Shown: piece by piece, positions 9,301-16,830 of the stretch
Layout of the letters: each line of letters begins with the position of its first letter
How positions within the stretch are numbered: position 1 is the first letter of the stretch
Source of the DNA: Bacillota bacterium
GTDB lineage: Bacteria > Bacillota > UBA4882 > UBA8346
Direction: 5' to 3'
Assembly: GCA_023435225.1 (NCBI GenBank)
Contig: JAEYRX010000093.1
Coordinates: 1-39,236 of the forward strand
Length of the DNA: 39,236 nucleotides
Notes under the pieces: generated by a model
The model's database searches: none
What the model was told of the DNA's origin: nothing
Seen by the model: the letters and a program-made list of their open reading frames with translations, nothing else
Program-made: the position numbers and the translations under genes

Positions 9301-10663
9301 ACCTGATAAAGAGATAAATAGCTTGGTTGATTATTATAATCATACATTATTTTACTTTTTTCATGAATCGTCAGTAATTCAATTTCATTTATTTTTTTTA
9401 AAGGTTCATTTAGCGCATTTTCAATAATTTTTAAAAAATGGTTATTTAATTGAGTTATTTCAGATTCAGAAAAAACATCAATCAAATAATCATAGTTAAT
9501 AAGGTAATTCTCGGATTCATCACGATTAGAAATATGGATATTCAAAGAATTGATTTGATATCCAGGTGAATGCCATTGAGACTTAAAGTCTTTAAAATTA
9601 TCTTTTTGTTTAAAAATAGCATTATGGTAAGAAATAGTGACATCATAAATATCACTAATTGTTCTTTGTACTTCTCGGTATTTTTCTATAACGAAATCAT
9701 GAGGATATTTTTGACTTTTTAAAACATTACGCCAATTTCCATTTAAATACTGAATAAAAGAAATGTAATCAAATAAAGGATTAGTCAACACCCGAAATGG
9801 GACAACATTAATAAATAGACCTATAGTCATTTTTTCATTATTGTTCGTACGGTTTAACAGTGCTGTTCCCAATGCAACATCCCTTTTTGAGTAAATGTAG
9901 TGAATATAAATTATAAACGCTGAAGTAAATAAAATAAAAATTGAAATCTTTTGTTCATTACAAAAATGGTTTATTTTTGACGATAAAAGAGTGGAAATAT
10001 AATAACCATTCCTTTTCATTTTTGTCGAACAATTAGCTGGTTTATTTTTTAAATACACGAATTCTGGTATGGATTGAATTTGGTTATTCCAGAATGCTTG
10101 ATCTTTATTAAATCGTTCAGAAGTAAAATACTTTTGTTCCGCTTTGATATATTCTAAATACGGTGATGTATTTATAATAAGTTTTTGCTTATTTTTTAAA
10201 GCTAGATAATATTCTAAGGTTTTATCCATTATTATTGTCATTGCCCAGCCATCAGTGATTAAATGGTGTGTTTTAAAAAAAAGGGCTGTTTCTCCAGGAA
10301 GTTTAATTAGCGCAAAATAAAATAAATCCGAATCGAATAATTGAAAGGGGGTTTTTGTAAGATTTTCTTCAAGAGTAGACAAATTATCAGATTTTTTATC
10401 TTGTGAAAGATCAAAAATTTTTATTTTATAATATTGATATTTATGAATATATTGTACGGGCTGGTTGTTTTTTAATCTAATACGAAGTCTTAGTGAATCA
10501 TTTTGAAGTAGGATATTTATTGCTTTTTCAAATATATGAGGGATGATAATTTCATGAATTTTAATAGTACCACAGACATTATTTATACTGGTATTTGGAG
10601 AAAATTGTTCAGATTTCCATAATGCTTTTTGTACATAAGATAGATCATAGTTTTTTTTTTCAC
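6327..10663 (-). CDS. single-module NRPS, C-A-PCP-reductase; start one base out of frame at an A10 run
   Basis: Leftward gene for a nonribosomal peptide synthetase ending in a thioester reductase. If the frame is restored it has 1445 residues: condensation domain (about 1-440, HHLITDG at 133-139), adenylation domain (about 460-945, YTSGSTGNPKG, NEYGPTE, YKTGDIV, KIRGFRVELDEI, NGKVDK), carrier domain with S983 in FGLDSLG, and NAD(P)H-dependent reductase (about 1055-1440, FLTGVTGFLG and YVKSK). Such a module couples an acyl donor to one amino acid and releases an aldehyde or alcohol. The open frame as read begins at TTG 10382, which would cut off the first 94 residues. GTG 10661-10663 has a near-perfect AGGAGG 7-8 bases upstream, and the sequence after it reads as a normal condensation-domain start (YDLSYVQKALWKSEQF), but the ten-A run (plus-strand T at 10651-10660) shifts it by one base. 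No MbtH or phosphopantetheinyl transferase gene is nearby. Confidence 0.85.
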
Positions 10664-11028
10664 CAGTCTCCCTCCTATTTTAAAACAAAATATAAAATTA
10701 TAGATTGTATTAATTCATAATAAAAAGGAGTTTTCGGGATAAGAAATGTAATACTGAGGAAAGAAGAAGGAAGAATAATCAAGAAATGAAGTTGAATACA
10801 AAAAAGAATCTATATCTATTATAACAATATTTTTTAAATTTTACAAATTTTTTAGAGGAAATAAAAAAAGCTTTATAGATATATTTCACATTCTATAAAA
10901 CTGGATTCCCAAAAATAATATATGGCTTGTTTTTAATATATAAATATCTCTATATTAAATTTGAAAAGTTAGCTATAAACTTTTAAATAAGTTAAATTAA
11001 ATTTTATTTGGATTTTTATTAAGTTACA
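10664..11028. other. intergenic region between NRPS and hybrid kinase
   Basis: 365 bases, very AT-rich. It holds the AGGAGG ribosome binding site of the NRPS (about 10671-10676), a good promoter pair (10818-10846), and a weak hairpin AAAAGTT...AACTTTT at about 10964-10984 just beyond the stop of the leftward hybrid kinase. No small gene is recognisable. Confidence 0.5.
10818..10846 (-). promoter_or_regulatory. predicted sigma-A-type promoter for the NRPS
   Basis: On the minus strand TTGTAA (plus 10841-10846) is followed after exactly 17 bases by TATAAT (plus 10818-10823). The -10 box is a perfect match and the -35 box matches 4 of 6. The predicted start near 10811 would give a leader of roughly 150 bases before the GTG at 10663. 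This suggests the NRPS has its own promoter and need not be read through from the hybrid kinase. Confidence 0.5.
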
Positions 11029-13425
11029 TCAATAATTATTAGATATCGGATAAGAAAACAAATCAAGTGGTAGTTGTTTGTTTTCAATAATTCTATTTAG
11101 AACCTCTTGTAAATCGTTTAACTTGTAAGGTTTCACTACTACTCCATTAAATCCGTATTTTTGGTATTCGGCCATAATTGGGTCATTGGCATAGCCACTG
11201 GAAACTATCGCTTTGACGTTCGGGTCGATTTCCCGAAGATGGATTATAGTCTCCTTACCACCCATTCCACCAAGTATGGTTAGGTCAAGAATAACCGCGT
11301 CAAATGGTTCACCAGCTTCTTTAGTTTGTTGATAGAGTTCGATAGTCTCCAGACCATCTTTGGCTAAAACAACCTTATAGCCCCGATAGCGTAACATCTC
11401 TCCAACAGCATAAGAGATCATTTCCTCATCATCCATTAATAAAATACGGTGGCCACTCCCGGTTACAGCTACCTCTTTTTGTATTTCTGGAAGGTATATC
11501 TCCGGTGTTGAATCCGATACCGGGAGATAAATGTAGAAAGTTGTTCCTGAACCAACTTTGGAATCAACCTCAATATAGCCGTTATGTTTTTTAATAATTG
11601 ACTGGGAGGTGGTTAGGCCCAAGCCTGAGCCTTCATTTTTAGTGGTAAAGAAAGGATTAAATATTTTGGGAAGGGTTTCACCGGGAATACCGGGTCCGTG
11701 GTCCCTAACGGAGATTTTTACATATTCTCCTGGTAACCGGTTGGTTTCGGGTTCAATGGAAACATTGGCAGCCGAAATCTCAATCAACCCGCCTTCGGGC
11801 ATAGCTTGTTTAGCGTTAATAATGAGATTATTTATTACCTGGGTGATTTGTCCGGGATCAATGGAAACCGGCTTTAACTCTTCAGGGAGAGCAAACTCAA
11901 CTTTAACATTGGAACCTCGTAATGCAAATATAGTCGTACTTTTGATTAATGGACCCAATAAAACTGTTCGTTTTATGGGAGCGCCGCCTTTAGCGAAGGT
12001 AAGAAGCTGTCTGGTAAGTTCGCCGGCTTTGAGAGTGGTCTCTACCGAATCCTTAAGGTATTTTCGGATATCTTCACCTTGTTCAAGTTTTATTTGAGCA
12101 ACTTGGATATTAGCAACAATAGATTCCAGAATGTTATTAAAATCATGAGCAATGCCACCAGCCAGGATTCCTAAGGAATCCAGTTTGTCTTGGATATGCT
12201 TTTTCTCCAAATCTTGAAGTTTATTAAAAGCAACGACCAGATCGCCTATCTCATCATTGGAAGTAACAGCGATTTTCCTATTAAGTTTATCCTCACCGCC
12301 GTCTGCTATTTCAGTTAAACTAGAGGAGATAAGTTTTATATCATCGGAAAGGGTTTTTGAAAAATAGTACAAAACAAATACTACTAAAGCTAATAAGGTG
12401 AAAAAACTAATAATAAAATAGGTGATTATTTGGGGAGAAGAGACCTGATATTGAACGCCGATAATCCAATCACCGGTTGTCCCCTTTAACTTGATTACTG
12501 CTCCTTGAATGTCGGAACCATAATAATCATAAGTATGACCATGGTATTGAAAGGATAATTCTTTGGTGTATTTAATAAAGAACGGACTTAAGTTTGATTT
12601 GGCGGAAGTGAAAATCCGGTTGTCCGGAGCGATGTAAAACTTTATATCATTTGGTTTTTGAAGTTTAATTTGATTTAAGATAGTATTAATTTGAGTTTTA
12701 TCAATTAACACTGGAAGTTTATTTTTAATTTGATCTAATTGCTTTTGATAACTTAAGAATATTAAGTCGCCTTTTTCGCGGATTAATCCGGAATAGCCAA
12801 GTAAAGAGGTTATTAAGACCGAGACTACAAATAAAGGTATTATTTGTAAAAGAATCTTCTGACGCAGGTTTATTCTAATGGCTTTTTCTTCAATATTCTC
12901 ATCAATATAAGTGTTTGAAAGTAAATTCCGGAAGTAACTTTTACTAAATAAATATGATATAACAGCGCTAATAGTCAAGAATGTAATTACAACAACGGCT
13001 AGTTTAAGATCGGCAATATCAATGAATCCTAAGATACAAAACATAATTACAGAAAGTAAAAAAGGGATACCAAATTGCAGCACGTAGACTATATGAGGAG
13101 AATTTAGGCTTCGCAACCGGATTGTTTTTATTTTTTCTAAACTATTAATATTTTTTACAATATATTGCCATTTATCAGTTCCTTTAAAAGTTAATTTAAA
13201 AAAGATGAAACTAACAACAGTACCTAAAATTGAAAGTATAACAAATTGTTGTAAATAAGTAATATACGAAAATTCTTTATCAAATCTAGTATTGATTGAA
13301 CCGGGCGGATAATTGAGAATTAAGGGGAGAAGGGGATAAATAACAATCATGGTTAAAATCATAACAACATTATAAACTAAAAAAATGTTAAGGTTTCTTT
13401 TTGGTTTGGGATGATTTTTTTTCAT
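11029..13425 (-). CDS. hybrid sensor histidine kinase with C-terminal receiver (paralogue 2)
   Basis: 798 residues. The N-terminal multi-helix membrane region, extracytoplasmic loop and HAMP linker match the kinase at 4240-6282 (both have LNYPPGSINT near the N-terminus and the identical HTYDYYGSDIQGAVIKL block in the loop). The transmitter is of the NtrB-like type: LGILAGGIAHDFNNIL with H427, N-box NNLIINAKQAMPEGG, G1 DHGPGIP, FFTTK and G2 GSGLGLTTS. A receiver domain follows (about 665-785) with DDEE, D714 in VILDLTI and a conserved Lys in VVKPY. GGAAGGA lies about 8 bases before the ATG. It is the first gene of the leftward kinase/NRPS block. With a receiver but no visible DNA-binding domain, its output is probably phosphotransfer or feedback; no separate phosphotransfer gene is seen nearby. 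Confidence 0.9.
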   Translation of the reverse strand: MKKNHPKPKRNLNIFLVYNVVMILTMIVIYPLLPLILNYPPGSINTRFDKEFSYITYLQQFVILSILGTVVSFIFFKLTFKGTDKWQYIVKNINSLEKIKTIRLRSLNSPHIVYVLQFGIPFLLSVIMFCILGFIDIADLKLAVVVITFLTISAVISYLFSKSYFRNLLSNTYIDENIEEKAIRINLRQKILLQIIPLFVVSVLITSLLGYSGLIREKGDLIFLSYQKQLDQIKNKLPVLIDKTQINTILNQIKLQKPNDIKFYIAPDNRIFTSAKSNLSPFFIKYTKELSFQYHGHTYDYYGSDIQGAVIKLKGTTGDWIIGVQYQVSSPQIITYFIISFFTLLALVVFVLYYFSKTLSDDIKLISSSLTEIADGGEDKLNRKIAVTSNDEIGDLVVAFNKLQDLEKKHIQDKLDSLGILAGGIAHDFNNILESIVANIQVAQIKLEQGEDIRKYLKDSVETTLKAGELTRQLLTFAKGGAPIKRTVLLGPLIKSTTIFALRGSNVKVEFALPEELKPVSIDPGQITQVINNLIINAKQAMPEGGLIEISAANVSIEPETNRLPGEYVKISVRDHGPGIPGETLPKIFNPFFTTKNEGSGLGLTTSQSIIKKHNGYIEVDSKVGSGTTFYIYLPVSDSTPEIYLPEIQKEVAVTGSGHRILLMDDEEMISYAVGEMLRYRGYKVVLAKDGLETIELYQQTKEAGEPFDAVILDLTILGGMGGKETIIHLREIDPNVKAIVSSGYANDPIMAEYQKYGFNGVVVKPYKLNDLQEVLNRIIENKQLPLDLFSYPISNNY

Positions 13426-13534
13426 TATTAAAATCCTTCCAAAAAAATTTGTATTATAAAATTTAGATTTTGGAATGGATTTTCCTTTTTTTTGCTACAA
13501 ATATAATTAATACTATTTATAGAAAATTTCGTTC

Positions 13535-14551
13535 TTAATTTATTTCATACCACCTTTTCAATATCCGGCAACATAGAAGAGTAATCCAGGGAGAAGGGAC
13601 TTTTTTATCGGCAAAATCCCAATTTTTATACTCCATAAACATCGAAGTTGCTTTCCAACGCCCTAATTCATCCTGGGATTCTTCAATCCAGTTTATCAGC
13701 TCTTTAACCAGCGGTTCATATTTTAAAAACTCAAATCTCGTCAAAACTTCGGCCAGATAAAGCGCGTTATACCAGACGAAAGGATATTTCAAGGTCCAAA
13801 ACTTCTTGGAACGCCCGAAGAAATAAACCGATTGTCCGCATTCATAATGAAATTTTAAGGTTTCATAAGCGTTTTTGGCGGAAGCGGATTCTTTTAGTTC
13901 GGGAATTGATGAAAAGACTTCCAGGGCCATTAAGCCGGCCATTGGACAACCAATCTGAAGTTTTTGATGTTGTTTCTCCACAAAAAAGAAATGGCAAAAC
14001 CAGCCCTGCCGGGTATTCCATTTATTGCTTATTAAATTTATTACCCTATTCATCTGGGAATCCTTGATACCCATTTTCAAAAGAGCGTAAGTTATCAGCG
14101 GAGTATCACAGGGTAATGCATGCCATTCATTGGCATTGACATCAGGCATAATAAGACCAAGGCCTGGTTTGGGTAACGTTTGTCTGGTTGCATACATTTC
14201 ATCAACCAGATGGCTGGTTGCGTTTGCGATAAGAGTATTAATACCCGAATCGTTTCTATCCAAACCAAAGTCAACTAACATTCGAAGCTTATAAAAACAA
14301 ATCTTGGGGTCGTTATGACGGGTTATACTTTTGGAGAACCATTCTCCGGCTTCTGTTAACAGGGATTGAATATGAGGATGGTTGATAAGTTCAGTTTTGG
14401 CTTTTAAAACTTCTGAATCTGTTGGCGGTAGTTCCAATAAGTCTATATATGTTCGGTAACGTGTCCAGGGATTGCTCGATAATAACCAGGGAATAGGGTT
14501 GTCGTTTAGCTTGCTGAGCCATTTTGAATTGTTATTGATTGCTTTATCCAT
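13535..14551 (-). CDS. unknown protein, possible alpha/alpha-toroid (prenyltransferase/cyclase-like) fold
   Basis: 338 residues with no signal peptide or membrane helix. It begins with WLLSSNPWTRYRTYIDLLEL and has regularly spaced helices rich in Trp, including WNTRQGWFCHFF, PFVWYNALYLAEVLTRF, DELGRWKATSMF and SPWITLLCCRILKRW. Repeated W-x-x-x...G-R-W helical hairpins recall the terpenoid-cyclase/protein-prenyltransferase alpha-toroid superfamily, but I see no DxDD or other catalytic signature, so I do not assign an enzyme activity. The ATG is only 2 bases past the stop of the small membrane protein gene, and its ribosome binding site AAGGAG lies within that gene's last codons, so the two are translationally coupled. 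It is the last gene of the PaaX-type operon. Confidence 0.7.
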   Translation of the reverse strand: MDKAINNNSKWLSKLNDNPIPWLLSSNPWTRYRTYIDLLELPPTDSEVLKAKTELINHPHIQSLLTEAGEWFSKSITRHNDPKICFYKLRMLVDFGLDRNDSGINTLIANATSHLVDEMYATRQTLPKPGLGLIMPDVNANEWHALPCDTPLITYALLKMGIKDSQMNRVINLISNKWNTRQGWFCHFFFVEKQHQKLQIGCPMAGLMALEVFSSIPELKESASAKNAYETLKFHYECGQSVYFFGRSKKFWTLKYPFVWYNALYLAEVLTRFEFLKYEPLVKELINWIEESQDELGRWKATSMFMEYKNWDFADKKVPSPWITLLCCRILKRWYEIN

Positions 14552-14553
14552 TA

Positions 14554-14877
14554 TTAAACTCCTTGATATTTTTCAATAAAATAGCCTAGAAGGCTACCGA
14601 GTATTAAGGACATAATTCCAATTGGAACCAAAGTAAGCGGTTCCCGCCAACCGATTAGAAATGCAACCGGGATAATAGTTATATAGGAAATAATGATGCC
14701 TTTTAATACCCCATTGAGTTTAAGATTACTAGAAGCAATTAGAAATCCGACGACCACCCACATTGAAAATGCCGATAGGTTGGCATCCCAGGTTAGTTTT
14801 TGGAGAATCATAGGAATCACGTCAACTACACCAGCGATAATCCCCAGGCCGATCCCAAAAATGAGCTTATTTTGCAT
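14554..14877 (-). CDS. small multi-pass membrane protein of unknown function
   Basis: 107 residues from ATG 14877, with about four hydrophobic helices (LIFGIGLGIIAGVVDVIPMI, FSMWVVVGFLIAS, IIISYITIIPVAFLIGW, LVPIGIMSLILGSLLGYFI). I do not recognise the family. GGAGG lies 8 bases before ATG 14877, which decides this start over an upstream in-frame ATG at 14922 without a comparable site. The start overlaps the last 11 bases of the PaaX-type regulator gene, and the stop is 2 bases from the next gene, so the three are one operon. It may be a transporter, immunity or anchoring component for the protein encoded next to it; that is inference. Confidence 0.75.
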   Translation of the reverse strand: MQNKLIFGIGLGIIAGVVDVIPMILQKLTWDANLSAFSMWVVVGFLIASSNLKLNGVLKGIIISYITIIPVAFLIGWREPLTLVPIGIMSLILGSLLGYFIEKYQGV

Positions 14878-15667
14878 TATTACAACCTCCTTCAAATATT
14901 TGACGGACATAAGGCCAGGCAAGTTTGGTTACGGTTTGGTCCCATTCATAGAATGTTTTTTTTAGGGTTTCACCCAACCAATTATCAGGCAGAAAGATAG
15001 GTGGCAGCAAAGGATTTTTAGCTAAAGCTACTACAGCATGATTTCCGATCCTCATTCTTTCAACTAAAGCTTCTTCAGGTGATAATGAGGATAATCCGGA
15101 ATTACTTTCAGCAAGTGTCTTTAGAGCTTTTTTAAATTCAACATTAACTTGCGAAATTCCCCAAAGATCATCAATTTCTTGACTTGATATCTTCTTAAAA
15201 AAATTAAATTGAATCACCCGGCAATGGGGGTTAAGAAAGATTTTCTCCAAATTAGTATCCATTTGATCGGTTTGATGTAATGGTCTAATCCAGAAACCGG
15301 GATGGAGAGATGCAAACCGGTAGGCCAATAGTTTCTTGCGAAAATAGTATCTTTCATTTTTTTGAATATCCGGTACGGAAAATATGACTCCCCACCAAAG
15401 ATTGGTCCAATTATTCCAATCCAAAGCTGTAAAAGAGGAGGCGATATTGTTACTAATCTTGGAACCTTTAGGGGTGAAACTATAAAAGACCTTTTTTCCC
15501 TCATACCGGGTTTTGATGATGTTATGGCCGGTCATTCGGGATAAGTTCGTCCGTAAGCTTGTTTCGGTAACATTAAAAACCACAGTTAAGTGTTTTAGAT
15601 CGGCAAAGGTATATTCATTTTTAGCAAATGCGGCCATTAAACCGAAAATTAATTCACTATCTTTCAT
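14867..15667 (-). CDS. PaaX-family transcriptional regulator
   Basis: 266 residues with the PaaX layout: an N-terminal winged helix (about 1-70; ELIFGLMAAF, then VFNVTETSLRTNLSRMTGHN and a wing containing GKKVFYSFTPKG), the PaaX-like central domain (about 90-170; WWGVIFSVPD, ERYYFRKKLLAYRFASLHPG, FWIRPL) and the C-terminal domain ending in WPYVRQIF. Family members are usually repressors that respond to CoA-thioesters, such as phenylacetyl-CoA; no phenylacetate genes are seen here, so the ligand is unknown. It heads a three-gene leftward operon. A strong promoter and a palindrome lie directly upstream, consistent with autoregulation. Confidence 0.85.
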   Translation of the reverse strand: MKDSELIFGLMAAFAKNEYTFADLKHLTVVFNVTETSLRTNLSRMTGHNIIKTRYEGKKVFYSFTPKGSKISNNIASSFTALDWNNWTNLWWGVIFSVPDIQKNERYYFRKKLLAYRFASLHPGFWIRPLHQTDQMDTNLEKIFLNPHCRVIQFNFFKKISSQEIDDLWGISQVNVEFKKALKTLAESNSGLSSLSPEEALVERMRIGNHAVVALAKNPLLPPIFLPDNWLGETLKKTFYEWDQTVTKLAWPYVRQIFEGGCNNAK

Positions 15668-15685
15668 TAAGTCACCATATTTTAT

Positions 15686-15734
15686 TATATTACAAATATA
15701 TTATCATAATAAAATTTTTGTAATAAAAAGTCAA
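15686..15734 (-). promoter_or_regulatory. promoter and putative operator of the PaaX-type operon
   Basis: On the minus strand TTGACT (plus 15729-15734) and TATTAT (plus 15706-15711) are separated by 17 bases, each one mismatch from the sigma-A consensus. Between the -10 box and the start codon lies the palindrome TATATT-ACA-AATATA (15686-15700). Its position would block or hinder initiation, so it is a candidate operator for the PaaX-type regulator. The region is AT-rich, so a chance palindrome cannot be excluded. Confidence 0.55.
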
Positions 15735-15771
15735 GTAAAAAGTGGATTAACATACAAGTTATATTTTGATG

Positions 15772-15812
15772 TTCAATAACTTCTTATTGTTTTTCAATAA
15801 AAAATTATTGAA
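15772..15812 (+). promoter_or_regulatory. two tandem palindromic operators upstream of nitroreductase
   Basis: TTCAATAA-N4-TTATTGTT (15772-15791) and TTCAATAA-N4-TTATTGAA (15793-15812) are two copies of one 20-base palindrome; the second is perfect and the first has one mismatch in the right arm. Their centres are 21 bases apart, two helical turns. This is typical of sites for a dimeric TetR-type repressor, and what looks like the C-terminal end of such a gene follows at 15839. Confidence 0.5.
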
Positions 15813-15838
15813 TAACAATAATTTTTCTATTATAGTCT

Positions 15839-15976
15839 GTGATAGAGGGATTAATTGATGGGAATTGTCTATTAAATGATTCCGAATTAACAGAAGTGAA
15901 AGAAAAAGTTGTTTATACGGTATCATTGATTTTAAATGGAATTATAAAAAAGAAAAACGAAAATATGGAGGAGTAA
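15839..15976 (+). pseudogene. probable C-terminal remnant of a TetR-family regulator gene
   Basis: An open frame of 45 codons from GTG 15839 reads VIEGLIDGNCLLNDSEL, then EVKEKVVYTVSLILNGIIKK. The pattern (ligand-domain helix with GLIDG, then a last helix ending LILNGxxKK) is typical of the extreme C-terminus of TetR-family repressors. A stop codon lies just upstream in frame, no ribosome binding site precedes the GTG, and only 170 bases separate it from the divergent PaaX gene, so the DNA-binding part is absent. Its last codons contain the GGAGGAG ribosome binding site of the nitroreductase. I infer a truncated regulator that once preceded and controlled that gene. Confidence 0.4.
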
Positions 15977-15978
15977 TA

Positions 15979-16821
15979 ATGTCATCAATTATAGAGGTTA
16001 TTAAAAAACGTTCTTCGATTAGGACTTACTCCAATCAAGAAGTTACTAAGGAAATAAAAGAAAAAATCGAAGCTGAGTTCCAAACAGCATCCCAGAGCCC
16101 TTTAGGTAGCAAAGTCCGATTCCAACTAGTCCAAACAACTGAAAATGAACGCCAAGAATTAAAGGAACTTGGTACATATGGGGTTATCAGGGGAGCAAAT
16201 TTGTTTATTGCAGGCGCAGTTGGAAAAGGCTTAAAAGCCATGGAAGATTTCGGTTATTGCATGGAAAAAATTATATTAACAGCTACTGGTTTAGGATTAG
16301 GTACTTGTTGGTTAGGTGGTTCCCTGAATAGAAGCACTTTTGCTAAAAAGATGAGTACTTCTGCCGATGAATTGATTCCGGCAGTTACTCCGCTTGGTTA
16401 TCCAACTGAAAAAAGAAACTTTAGGGATAATACAATCATAGCATTAGTTGGTTCTAAAAAACGTAAACAATTTGGGGAAATTTTCTTTGAACAGAATCTA
16501 AATAAACCACTGAATATGAGGGAGGAAGAAAAATACTTTCTACCTCTGGAGATGGTAAGATTAGCTCCATCAGCTTCTAATAAACAACCATGGCGAATTA
16601 TTAAAGAAACCGAATATGAGACCTATCATTTTTATCTAAAAGAAAACCGGATTTACAATAGTATTTTTGGTGAAATTAAACTTCAAAACCTGGATATAGG
16701 TATCGCTATGTGTCATTTTGAATTGACCGCTAAGGAATTGGGATTAAACGGTAAATGGGAAATTAAAGACCCTAAGTTTGATGTGGGAAATTTGATTTAT
16801 ATTGCCAGTTGGCAAGGTTAA
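15979..16821 (+). CDS. nitroreductase family protein (TM1586-type)
   Basis: 280 residues, a FMN-dependent oxidoreductase-like protein in which two nitroreductase half-domains are fused in one chain, as in the TM1586-type family. The first half (about 1-160) has KKRSSIRTYSNQEV, the phosphate-binding Arg pattern, and ATGLGLGTCWLGGSLNRSTF. The second (about 175-280) has EMVRLAPSASNKQPWRII, the other classical FMN-site segment, and QNLDIGIAMCHFELTAKELG. GGAGGAG lies 5-6 bases before the ATG. rsmE begins 9 bases after the stop, so the two are cotranscribed. The substrate cannot be told from sequence. Tandem operators upstream suggest it was under a repressor whose gene is now truncated. Confidence 0.85.
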   Translation: MSSIIEVIKKRSSIRTYSNQEVTKEIKEKIEAEFQTASQSPLGSKVRFQLVQTTENERQELKELGTYGVIRGANLFIAGAVGKGLKAMEDFGYCMEKIILTATGLGLGTCWLGGSLNRSTFAKKMSTSADELIPAVTPLGYPTEKRNFRDNTIIALVGSKKRKQFGEIFFEQNLNKPLNMREEEKYFLPLEMVRLAPSASNKQPWRIIKETEYETYHFYLKENRIYNSIFGEIKLQNLDIGIAMCHFELTAKELGLNGKWEIKDPKFDVGNLIYIASWQG

Positions 16822-16830
16822 GGAGACGAT

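Noticed and set aside
11609..12097. 162-codon open frame on the plus strand inside the hybrid kinase
   Set aside because: Antisense to the H-box and ATPase region; judged a shadow of the kinase coding frame.
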